Shown: positions 1-5,403 of the stretch, in pieces
Layout: every line of letters starts with the position of its first letter
How positions within the stretch are numbered: the first letter of the stretch is position 1
NCBI GenBank assembly: GCA_019314085.1
Contig: JAFCZZ010000125.1
Location: forward strand, 1-5,441
Length of the DNA stretch: 5,441 nt
From: Deltaproteobacteria bacterium
Lineage (GTDB): Bacteria > Desulfobacterota > Syntrophia > Syntrophales > UBA2210
Reading direction: 5' to 3'
The notes under the pieces: generated by a model
What the model was told of the DNA's origin: nothing
What the model saw: the letters and a program-made list of their open reading frames with translations, nothing else
Databases searched by the model: none
Translations under genes and position numbers: made by a program

Positions 1-61
1 ACAGACTTCGAGGAAAAATCGGAAAGGAGGGCGTGGAAACGGGCCAGATTCGAGGAGAAAG

Positions 62-80
62 TGGCTCACTTTTCACGACC
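62..80 (+). repeat. IS subterminal repeat, inner copy
   Basis: TGGCTCACTTTTCACGACC. It shares TGGCTCA, the TTT run and terminal GACC with the outer copy starting 24 bases later. Such direct repeats at element ends are typical transposase-binding sites of IS21-like elements. Confidence 0.7.
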
Positions 81-85
81 GAAAA

Positions 86-105
86 TGGCTCAATTTAAAA
101 AGACC
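86..105 (+). repeat. IS subterminal repeat, outer copy
   Basis: Begins TGGCTCAATTT and ends GACC, parallel to the copy at 62-80. It lies seven bases inside the proposed element terminus at 112. Confidence 0.7.
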
Positions 106-106
106 A

Positions 107-135
107 TTGACAGTTGTAGGTGTAAGAGAGAATAT
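107..135 (+). promoter_or_regulatory. Possible outward-facing IS promoter (weak -10)
   Basis: A perfect TTGACA (107-112) forms the last six bases of the proposed element end and faces rightward. At 17 bases spacing lies GAATAT (130-135), only a 3/6 match to TATAAT. If used, transcription would run antisense through the radC remnant and the beta gene. The TTGACA may be there only because it is the element's end sequence. Confidence 0.25.
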
Positions 136-141
136 CCTCGG

Positions 142-319
142 TCACAGCTCTTTGATCGCCTTCGTTGCGTACTCTCCGATAAATCCCTTATCCGCGAAGC
201 TGAAATAGTCGTCGTTCCCGATAATGATGTGGTCGAAGAAGTTGGTCCTGTGGCCTTGGCGGCCATCATCAGACTCCGGGTAAAGACCTTGTCGTTTTCG
301 CTCGAGGTCGTGGGTTTCC
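142..319 (-). pseudogene. radC: radC remnant (C-terminal JAB/MPN domain), frameshifted and truncated
   Basis: Three reading-frame pieces, read in order, rebuild the C-terminal end of a RadC-family protein: GNPRP (319-305), SENDKVFTRSLMMAAKATG (302-246), then FFDHIIIGNDDYFSFADKGF and onwards to IKEL and TGA at 142-144 (from 240). This matches the family pattern G(N/D)P.PS..D..LT..L......G...LDHIIIG...Y.SF...G. Two extra bases (303-304) separate pieces one and two, and one base is missing near 241-245 between pieces two and three. The catalytic HNHPSG segment and everything before it are absent: upstream of GNPRP the same frame runs back into the beta stop. It is therefore a dead fragment. RadC-like genes are common on mobile and accessory DNA, which fits the insertion-sequence end beside it. 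Confidence 0.8.
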
Positions 320-340
320 CCAAAATTTCCGTCCCGCCGA

Positions 341-1225
341 TCAGACACCTTCATCGGTCTTGCGAAGGAGGAGTTGCCAGTCCTCATTCACCATTGCCTG
401 AATTTGCTTCAGATCGTCCTCTGCCAGGTGCCTGAAGCGACCCTGGAGTTTCAGGTATTCGTTGACCGGGAACCCCCTCGGCGTGTAGTTGATGGTGTAG
501 TGTATGCCGTCGGTCACCTCATACAGCGGGAAAATGCCGGTCTCCACGGCCATTCGTGCGATCTTGACCGACATCTCCGAGGGCATACGCCATCCGGTGG
601 GGCAAGTCGTATAGATGTGGAGAAAGCGGGAGCCTTTTGTTTCCCTGGCCCTCTCGACCTTCCTGATAAGATCTTCGGGGAAGGCGATACTCGCCGTGGC
701 GGCATAGGGGATGCGGTGGGCCGCAAGGGTCTCGACGATGTTTTTCTTGCGCCCCCTCTTCCATTGGATGCCGGGGGTTGTGGTGGTCCATGCACCGTAG
801 GGGGTAGCGGAGCTGCGTTGAACCCCGGTATTCATATAGGCCTCGTTGTCGTAACAGACATAGATGAAATCCTCATTCCGCTCGACGGCCCCGCTCAGGG
901 CCTGGAATCCGATATCGAAGGTTCCCCCGTCACCGGCCCAGGTAACGACGGTTGTTTCCCGGTCTCCCTTTACGTCCAGTGCGGCCCGGACACCGCTCGC
1001 GACGGAGCCGCCCGCTTCAAAGGCGGAATGAAGAATGGGAACCTGGAGGGTCGATTGGGGATAGGGGCCCGCTATGATCGACCAGCAGCATGCGGGAAGG
1101 ACAATGATGGTCTTTTCCCCCATGGCCTTGAGGAAGAATTTCATGGCAATGGCGGCGCCGCAGCCGGGACAGCCCACGTGTCCGGAATACATGTAATCCT
1201 TTTCAGGAACGTTCAGCCGCATCAT
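341..1225 (-). CDS. 2-oxoacid:acceptor oxidoreductase, beta (thiamine-diphosphate) subunit
   Basis: A 294-residue beta subunit, usual size. It binds thiamine diphosphate and a proximal [4Fe-4S] cluster. GCPGCG at 18-23 gives C19 and C22, further ligands are expected from C46/C47 and from C208 in TTCPTGWRMP. The thiamine/Mg signature is TWAGDGGTFDIGFQALSGA (95-113) followed by CYDNEAYMNTGVQRS (124-138), and SATPYGAWTTTTPG continues the family pattern. The first ATG (1223-1225) is only three bases from AAGGAGG (1229-1235); an immediately following ATG (1220-1222) is six bases away and is probably the real or preferred start, giving 293 residues. The gene begins 23 bases inside alpha. It is the last recognisable intact gene of the operon, ending in TGA at 341-343 with the radC remnant close behind. 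Confidence 0.95.
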   Translation of the reverse strand: MMRLNVPEKDYMYSGHVGCPGCGAAIAMKFFLKAMGEKTIIVLPACCWSIIAGPYPQSTLQVPILHSAFEAGGSVASGVRAALDVKGDRETTVVTWAGDGGTFDIGFQALSGAVERNEDFIYVCYDNEAYMNTGVQRSSATPYGAWTTTTPGIQWKRGRKKNIVETLAAHRIPYAATASIAFPEDLIRKVERARETKGSRFLHIYTTCPTGWRMPSEMSVKIARMAVETGIFPLYEVTDGIHYTINYTPRGFPVNEYLKLQGRFRHLAEDDLKQIQAMVNEDWQLLLRKTDEGV

Positions 1226-2381
1226 GCACCTCCTTGAGCCCTATCCATATATCTTCCCTCTCCGGCCTGTCCGACAGTTGTGTCTGCCGGTATATTCCCT
1301 CAAGGACATCCTTCGTGACGTCACGGCCGCCGAGGCCGGCAACGAAACCGAAGACGGGCGGGTGGCCGGGGCTGTTGCACAGGGCGGCCCGTACCTCCTG
1401 TGCGAATATGCCGCTTGCGCCGAAGGAAAAATTGCGATCGATGACGGCAACCTTCTGTGCCGGGCCGAGAATCCTGCGGATGGCCTCCATGGGGAAAGGC
1501 CTGAAGAGCTTTATCTTCAGGAGTCCCACCTTTTCTCCCCGATTTCGCAGTTCCTCAATTAGCTCACGGCAGGTGCTTGTCACGGTCCCCGATGTGACAA
1601 GAATAATCTCCGCATCGCCGCATTCCACCGGTTCTACGGCAGTATAACGGCGATCGAAGACACCGGCAAAACGTTCCTCTATCTCCGGGAGCAGATCCAG
1701 CGCGGCCTCCATCCCTGCCGCGATGCTGCGGCGCATCTCCATATACGCGTCCGGTGTCACCAGTGATCCGAAGGCGCAGGGATTGTTCGTGTCGAGCTGA
1801 AACCGCGGGGTGAAGGGGGGAAGAAATCGATCCACGGCCTCCTGCTCCGGGATATCGACCGGTTCGTAGGTGTGAGACAGGAAAAATGCGTCGAGAACGA
1901 CCATGACGGGGAGATTGACCATCTCCGCCAAGAGAAAGGCCTGGATCGTCGTGTCGAGGGTTTCCTGCCCGTCCTCGCAGTAGAGCTGAATCCAGCCGGT
2001 GTCCCGTTGGGCCAGGCTGTCTGTCTGGTCGGTCCATATGTTCCATCCCGGTCCCAGGGCGCGGTTCACCTCGGCCATGACGATCGGGAGTCGCGCTCCA
2101 GATGTCCAGTGCAAGAGCTCGTGCATCAGGGCCAACCCCTGTGATGAGGTCGCCGTAAAGGTCCGAACGCCACTGCTCGCCGCCCCGATCAGGGCCGCCA
2201 GCGCGGAATGCTCACTCTCAACCTTCAGGAACCGGGCATCCAGGGATCCGTCGGCGCAGAAGTCGGAGAGGCGCTCAACAATGTGTGTCTGAGGTGTGAT
2301 CGGATATGCCGAAATAACATTAACTCGGGCAAGACGCACCGCTTCGGCCACCGCCTGACTCCCCTCAATGACCTTCTTCAT
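1203..2381 (-). CDS. 2-oxoacid:acceptor oxidoreductase, alpha subunit
   Basis: A 392-residue alpha subunit of the PorA/PadG type, typical length. The N-terminal pyrimidine-binding domain shows AYPITPQT (25-32) and KVESEHSALAALIGAASSG (53-71), with the Glu of ESEH expected to contact the thiamine aminopyrimidine. The stretch GPGWNIWTDQTDSLAQRDTGW (110-130) with QLYCEDGQE is a family hallmark. The C-terminal transketolase-like domain shows LVTSGT (261-266), KLFRPFP (291-297), VIDRNFSFGASGIFAQEV (313-330) and GLGGRDV (349-355). It pairs with beta to make the thiamine-diphosphate site where the 2-oxoacid is decarboxylated. The gene has a strong GAGGAGG site (2388-2394) six bases before its ATG, and it starts 17 bases inside the preceding flavoprotein gene. 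I leave the symbol blank because the substrate (pyruvate, branched-chain, phenylglyoxylate or other) cannot be told from these motifs. Confidence 0.95.
   Translation of the reverse strand: MKKVIEGSQAVAEAVRLARVNVISAYPITPQTHIVERLSDFCADGSLDARFLKVESEHSALAALIGAASSGVRTFTATSSQGLALMHELLHWTSGARLPIVMAEVNRALGPGWNIWTDQTDSLAQRDTGWIQLYCEDGQETLDTTIQAFLLAEMVNLPVMVVLDAFFLSHTYEPVDIPEQEAVDRFLPPFTPRFQLDTNNPCAFGSLVTPDAYMEMRRSIAAGMEAALDLLPEIEERFAGVFDRRYTAVEPVECGDAEIILVTSGTVTSTCRELIEELRNRGEKVGLLKIKLFRPFPMEAIRRILGPAQKVAVIDRNFSFGASGIFAQEVRAALCNSPGHPPVFGFVAGLGGRDVTKDVLEGIYRQTQLSDRPEREDIWIGLKEVHDAAERS
1229..1235 (-). promoter_or_regulatory. Ribosome binding site deciding the beta-subunit start
   Basis: AAGGAGG on the minus strand, inside the end of the alpha gene. 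It is three bases before the ATG at 1223-1225 and six before the next ATG at 1220-1222; normal spacing favours the second. Confidence 0.7.
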
Positions 2382-4131
2382 ACGCTTCCTCCTCTAGAAT
2401 CATGGCGTTGCGCGGACACTCGACGACACAAATACCGCACCCCTTGCAGTAGTCGTAATCGATATATCTCCCTAGGGGTCCGGAGTCCTTTTTGACGGCC
2501 AGGTCGGGACAGAAAAGGTAACAGTTATCGCATTGATTGCACAGTCCGCAGTTGAAACAGCGTTCCGTCTCTCTGATGGCAAGATCTGCCGATATCTTGA
2601 GGCTTATCTCTCCGAAGGTGCGGGTTCTCTCCTCCTTGAGAAGCCGGGGTTGTTTCACCCGGGGTCCGAATTGAAAATAGTCCGCGTTTATCTCGTCGTA
2701 GGTGACGACATGAGAACTGCGCTCGCCTCGGGGGCCCTGCATATATACCTCCATTGAAAGAGCGGGACCCGCACCCACGCGACATGCCGCCAGCCTTGAC
2801 TGAACCGATTTGTTTCCCTCCGTAAAGAGGCTGTCGAGGGCCATTGCCGCTTCCTTCCCCGAGGCCACGGCGTGCGCGACGCTCTTGATTCCATTCGTCA
2901 GGTCTCCACCGTAAACGAAAATGCCTCCAGCCTTCTGCTCCATCACACAATGGTCCAGGCACAGAACGCCGGTCCCCCCATCAGGCGGCTCGTACCATGG
3001 TTCTCCGGCCCGTTCTCCGATAGCCGTAAAAAGGTGGCTGACCTGTATCTCCTCCGGTTTGCCCTCTTCTGGTTCGATGTGTGCTCGCCCGTCGGTGTCG
3101 GTTCCGGCGATCTTCATGGAGCATAGTTCAATGACAAGATCGCTGCCGCCTTTTCTGATAGAAACGGGTGCTAGGAGCTCCCGGAGTTCCACCCCCTCGT
3201 CGAGGGCCATCTCAATCTCCTCGCCGAAGGCGGGCATGTCCTGCCGTCTGCGGCGATAGATAATCTGCGCCTGTCCCCCGAGACGAATGATGGAGCGGGC
3301 CACGTCGACGGCGGCGTTCCCCCCCCCGATAATTGCCACCTTCCCGCTGAATGTGCGCACTTTGCCTTCGCGAATCTCACGGAGGAAGGAAAGCCCGTCC
3401 TGTACCTCCTCCAGTTCCTCACCGGGGATTCCCAGAACCATCGCCCGGCCATGGCCACAGGCGAGGAAGAAGGCATCATACTCCTTGGCAAGGGAGTTCA
3501 AGTCCTGCCGCCCGAGGGATTTCCCCGTTTGTATCCGAACGCCGATCTCTTCGATCCGTTGGATCTCTTCTTTTAGTACGGCACGAGGGAGACGGTAGGA
3601 GGGGATTCCCCATCTCAGAACTCCCCCCGGTTCATCCGCCGCCTCGAAAACGTCGGTTCTGTAACCGAGAAGTGTCAGAAAATAGGCCGCCGCCAGTCCG
3701 CCGGGACCGGCGCCGATGACGGCGATTTTCTGTCTTTTCGGGGCGCGCTTTTCCATCTTCGGTTTGAAGGCGTTTCGATGTGCCGTATTTGCAAGAAATT
3801 TTTCTATCACATGAATGGCGATGGCCTCGTCGAATTCGGCGCGGTTGCAGACACTCTCACAGGGATGGAAACAGACACGGCCGCAGATACCCGGGAAGGG
3901 GTTTTCCCTGAGGATGGTCTCCCAGGCATCCTTAAAGAAACCCTGTGTGGTCAGCATCTGGATCCTTCCGATATCTTCGGCGGCGGGGCATGCGGCACTG
4001 CAGGGGGCCGTCTTTTCCTCGAAGCGGGGTCGCAGGAAACGCCACGAGCCTGTTTTGTTTCCCTCCGTTGTCAGATACGAACGGGGAATGAAGAGAGATA
4101 TTTCTCGGGGAGTATCTGCCTTTTTATCCAT
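2365..4131 (-). CDS. GltD-like FAD/NAD(P) oxidoreductase fused to 2x[4Fe-4S] ferredoxin (delta) domain
   Basis: A 588-residue fusion. Residues about 40-120 are the GltD-type N-terminal Fe-S domain (C44, C48, C83, C87, C91, C95). Residues 136-170 hold the FAD fold (VIGAGPGGLAAAY at 138-150, FEAADEPGG). Residues 265-300 hold the dinucleotide fold (VAIIGGGNAAVDVARS, then YRRRRQDMP). GGDLTNGIKSVAHAVASGKEAA near 408-429, in the family's second FAD contact, closes the flavoprotein. The C-terminus is a ferredoxin-like delta subunit: cysteines 525, 528, 531, 534, 537, 541 and then CKGCGICVVECP (562-573). The protein should move electrons between the oxidoreductase core and NAD(P)(H). The YRRRR run resembles the 2'-phosphate contact of NADPH enzymes, but the related PadH subunit uses NAD, so nucleotide choice is open. 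Start ATG follows a double GGAGGGAGG site. Fusion is plain in the continuous frame; direction of flow and substrate are inference. Confidence 0.93.
   Translation of the reverse strand: MDKKADTPREISLFIPRSYLTTEGNKTGSWRFLRPRFEEKTAPCSAACPAAEDIGRIQMLTTQGFFKDAWETILRENPFPGICGRVCFHPCESVCNRAEFDEAIAIHVIEKFLANTAHRNAFKPKMEKRAPKRQKIAVIGAGPGGLAAAYFLTLLGYRTDVFEAADEPGGVLRWGIPSYRLPRAVLKEEIQRIEEIGVRIQTGKSLGRQDLNSLAKEYDAFFLACGHGRAMVLGIPGEELEEVQDGLSFLREIREGKVRTFSGKVAIIGGGNAAVDVARSIIRLGGQAQIIYRRRRQDMPAFGEEIEMALDEGVELRELLAPVSIRKGGSDLVIELCSMKIAGTDTDGRAHIEPEEGKPEEIQVSHLFTAIGERAGEPWYEPPDGGTGVLCLDHCVMEQKAGGIFVYGGDLTNGIKSVAHAVASGKEAAMALDSLFTEGNKSVQSRLAACRVGAGPALSMEVYMQGPRGERSSHVVTYDEINADYFQFGPRVKQPRLLKEERTRTFGEISLKISADLAIRETERCFNCGLCNQCDNCYLFCPDLAVKKDSGPLGRYIDYDYCKGCGICVVECPRNAMILEEEAYEEGH
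2388..2394 (-). promoter_or_regulatory. Ribosome binding site of the alpha-subunit gene
   Basis: GAGGAGG on the minus strand, six bases from the ATG at 2379-2381. It lies within the last codons of the flavoprotein gene, which supports an overlapping start and coupled translation. Confidence 0.75.
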
Positions 4132-4699
4132 TGCCTCCCTCCATCGATCCCGGACGCCGGATTTTCCTGAAGGCGTCTTCAGCGGCCCGGATGTTCAATT
4201 CTGTTGCAATCGGTATTTCCTCCCCTATGGCCTGTGCGATGTCATCGAGGGGAGGCATGCCGAGAAGGGAGGCGAAGGCCCCTATCATCGCGGTATTGAC
4301 GATAGGATGAGTCCGGCTTCCCAGCTTGTGGTTCAGCGCAATTCGGCTTGCATCGACAGAGGCCACAGAAAAGCCCGCGAACGCGTCCATTTCGGAAAAT
4401 GATTCGGGGGCATTGATCAATATCCACCCTCCGGGCTTGAGGCCCTTCGTTACATCGATGCCTTGGAGCAGCGTCCGGTCCTGAACAACGACATGATCAG
4501 GGGTGTATACGTTGGTTCTCGATAATATTTTCTTGTTGTCCAGCCTCAGATAGGCCTCCACCGGGGCCCCCCTCCTCTCTACGCCGAAGACGGGAAAGGT
4601 CTGAACTTCGTGACCCGCTCGGAAGAATGCCTTGGCAAGTATGATCGCTGCGATAACCGTTCCCTGCCCGCCACGACCATGAAAGCGGATTTCGGTCAT
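4124..4699 (-). CDS. 2-oxoacid:acceptor oxidoreductase, gamma subunit
   Basis: A 191-residue gamma subunit of the pyruvate/ketoisovalerate oxidoreductase family, the usual size (about 180-200). It shows the family signatures GRGGQG at residues 8-13 and VFGVERRGAPV at 38-48, followed by the Rossmann-like core with HPIVNTAMIGAFASLLG near 131-147. In multi-subunit 2-oxoacid oxidoreductases this domain contributes to the CoA-binding half-site and assembly with the alpha and beta subunits. The ATG at 4697-4699 overlaps the regulator stop by four bases and has a GGGGAG ribosome binding site (4705-4710). Its TAA lies inside the start of the flavoprotein gene, an 8-base overlap. Family certain; the 2-oxoacid used is not determinable here. 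Confidence 0.95.
   Translation of the reverse strand: MTEIRFHGRGGQGTVIAAIILAKAFFRAGHEVQTFPVFGVERRGAPVEAYLRLDNKKILSRTNVYTPDHVVVQDRTLLQGIDVTKGLKPGGWILINAPESFSEMDAFAGFSVASVDASRIALNHKLGSRTHPIVNTAMIGAFASLLGMPPLDDIAQAIGEEIPIATELNIRAAEDAFRKIRRPGSMEGGNG
4134..4142 (-). promoter_or_regulatory. Doubled ribosome binding site of the flavoprotein gene
   Basis: GGAGGGAGG on the minus strand holds two overlapping GGAGG cores, two and six bases before the ATG at 4129-4131. The upstream core has the better spacing. Confidence 0.7.
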
Positions 4700-5322
4700 G
4701 GGGTCTCCCCTCTCTGTTCGGACCGGCTCCAGACAGCGACTACGGCAGTGGCCGGCTTGTCGGCAAGAGCCCGAAAGCTGTGGTTGATGTCCGATTCAAA
4801 ATAGAGCGAGTCGCCAGGATGAAGCACCTCAATTCGATCATCTGTCCGGAACTCCAGCATCCCTTCAAGGAGGTACAGAAACTCCTCGCCGGGATGGTTT
4901 ACGAAGATCATCTCTCCCGTGCCCATTGGCTGAAATTCGACGAAGAGCGGCTCCATATGCTTGTCCGGTTTCTGTGTCTCCAGCGATTCATAAACATAAT
5001 CAACTTCACCCTGGTGGTGGTGCGGCCGCCGCTCGATCCTGACGCGTTCACCGGCGCGGGTCACAGAGATCTTGATGTCCTCGGATACCTCTTCGAAAAA
5101 GTAGGACATACTAACCCGCAGGGATTGAGCCAGCTTGATCAGCGTTGCAACCGGCGGGATGGCCTCGCCGCCCTCAATCTCTTCCAGCACAGATCGGGCA
5201 AGACCGGTCTTTGTCGACAGGTCTTGGAGCGTATGGCGCCTCTTTTCCCTCAGTTCCCGGACCTTCATGCCGATCCTCAGGCCTTCAACGGTATCCGGTT
5301 TTCTGCCTTTTCGTGCAGTCAT
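4696..5322 (-). CDS. XRE-family transcriptional regulator with C-terminal cupin domain
   Basis: A 208-residue predicted cytoplasmic DNA-binding regulator. Residues about 15-74 form an XRE/Cro-type helix-turn-helix (LREKRRHTLQDLSTKTGLA, then SVLEEIEGGEAIPPVATLIK and SLRVSMSYFF). Residues about 130-197 form a small cupin barrel: motif 1 is HPGEEFLYLLEG (143-154), motif 2 is PGDSLYFESDINH (169-181). Metal ligands H143, E147 and H181 are present, but the usual first His of the HxH pair is Val141. A His-rich patch (RRPHHHQGE, about 99-106) sits between the domains. The ATG at 5320-5322 follows GAGG by 7 bases. The gene is first in the operon and its stop overlaps the next start (ATGA, 4696-4699), so it probably controls the oxidoreductase genes and itself. 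Family members of this build usually sense a small metabolite through the cupin; the ligand here is unknown. Family call is firm, target and ligand are inference. Confidence 0.93.
   Translation of the reverse strand: MTARKGRKPDTVEGLRIGMKVRELREKRRHTLQDLSTKTGLARSVLEEIEGGEAIPPVATLIKLAQSLRVSMSYFFEEVSEDIKISVTRAGERVRIERRPHHHQGEVDYVYESLETQKPDKHMEPLFVEFQPMGTGEMIFVNHPGEEFLYLLEGMLEFRTDDRIEVLHPGDSLYFESDINHSFRALADKPATAVVAVWSRSEQRGETP
4705..4710 (-). promoter_or_regulatory. Ribosome binding site of the gamma-subunit gene
   Basis: GGGGAG on the minus strand, five bases before the ATG at 4697-4699, inside the last codons of the regulator gene. Confidence 0.65.
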
Positions 5323-5329
5323 CGCTATA

Positions 5330-5333
5330 CCTC
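5330..5333 (-). promoter_or_regulatory. Ribosome binding site of the regulator gene
   Basis: GAGG on the minus strand, seven bases before the ATG at 5320-5322. It is the only purine-rich site near that start and supports the full-length HTH domain. Confidence 0.6.
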
Positions 5334-5342
5334 GCTACGAAA

Positions 5343-5403
5343 ATTTTACTGTTTTGACCTTTCGGGAAATTACATGATACCGATCAGATGGAGCATCATG
5401 ATG
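5343..5403 (-). promoter_or_regulatory. Leader of the operon: candidate operator repeats and -10 box
   Basis: The 119 bases upstream of the regulator hold no gene that I can see. They contain small symmetrical sequences: a 10-base perfect palindrome CATCATGATG (5394-5403), CATGAT (5373-5378) paired with ATCATG (5395-5400) with starts 22 bases apart (about two helical turns), and TGAT-ACCG-ATCA (5375-5386). A TAAAAT near 5343-5348 on the minus strand could be a -10 box, though no good -35 sits at the right distance. Together these suit an autoregulated promoter bound by a dimeric helix-turn-helix protein. The repeats are short and could be chance. Confidence 0.3.

Larger units (their letters stand above)
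1..112. mobile_element. Terminal segment of an IS21-family insertion sequence (partial)
   Basis: The left edge carries two spaced copies of a TGGCTCA motif followed by an ATTGACA end at 106-112. IS21-family elements end in TGT...ACA and carry several such subterminal transposase-binding repeats, which is the basis of this call. The element would extend leftward out of the window, so no istA or istB coding sequence can be shown. The other terminus and target-site duplication are not visible. The perfect TTGACA facing outward resembles the outward -35 that IS21 carries at its right (istB) end, so I lean towards this being the right end; that is inference. Confidence 0.65.

Noticed and set aside
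1..62. Near-repeat of the AGACTTCGAGGA-type sequence at 3-17 and AGATTCGAGGAG at 46-57
   Set aside because: Similar but imperfect and short. It could be another element-end repeat, but I cannot tell it from chance.
1..98. Possible end of an istB coding sequence in frame 3 (stop at 96-98)
   Set aside because: The 31-residue tail is Gly-rich and shows no IstB feature, and it runs through both terminal repeats. Treated as non-coding element end.
308..325. GGGG-AAA-CCC hairpin after the beta stop as a terminator
   Set aside because: The stem is only three or four pairs and no T-run follows.
61..435. Plus-strand open frame starting with GTG at 61
   Set aside because: It starts inside the IS repeat, crosses the element boundary at 112, and runs antisense through the radC remnant and the end of beta. 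The product resembles nothing.
374..1237. A 287-residue plus-strand open frame lying antisense over the beta gene
   Set aside because: It is a codon-bias shadow of a well-supported gene: low-complexity Gly/Asp-rich product, no recognisable domain, and no reason to prefer it over beta.
2365..4131. Identification of the flavoprotein as DsrL or as glutamate synthase small subunit GltD
   Set aside because: The GltD-like core is shared, but neighbouring alpha, beta and gamma genes and the delta-type ferredoxin tail place it in a 2-oxoacid oxidoreductase; no dsr or gltB gene is present.
3815..4402. A 195-residue plus-strand open frame over the flavoprotein/gamma junction
   Set aside because: Antisense to two clearly recognised genes, with no motif of its own.
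5354..5382. Rightward promoter with TTGACC (5354-5359)
   Set aside because: The -10 at 17 bases (ATACCG) is poor and no rightward gene is visible before the window ends.
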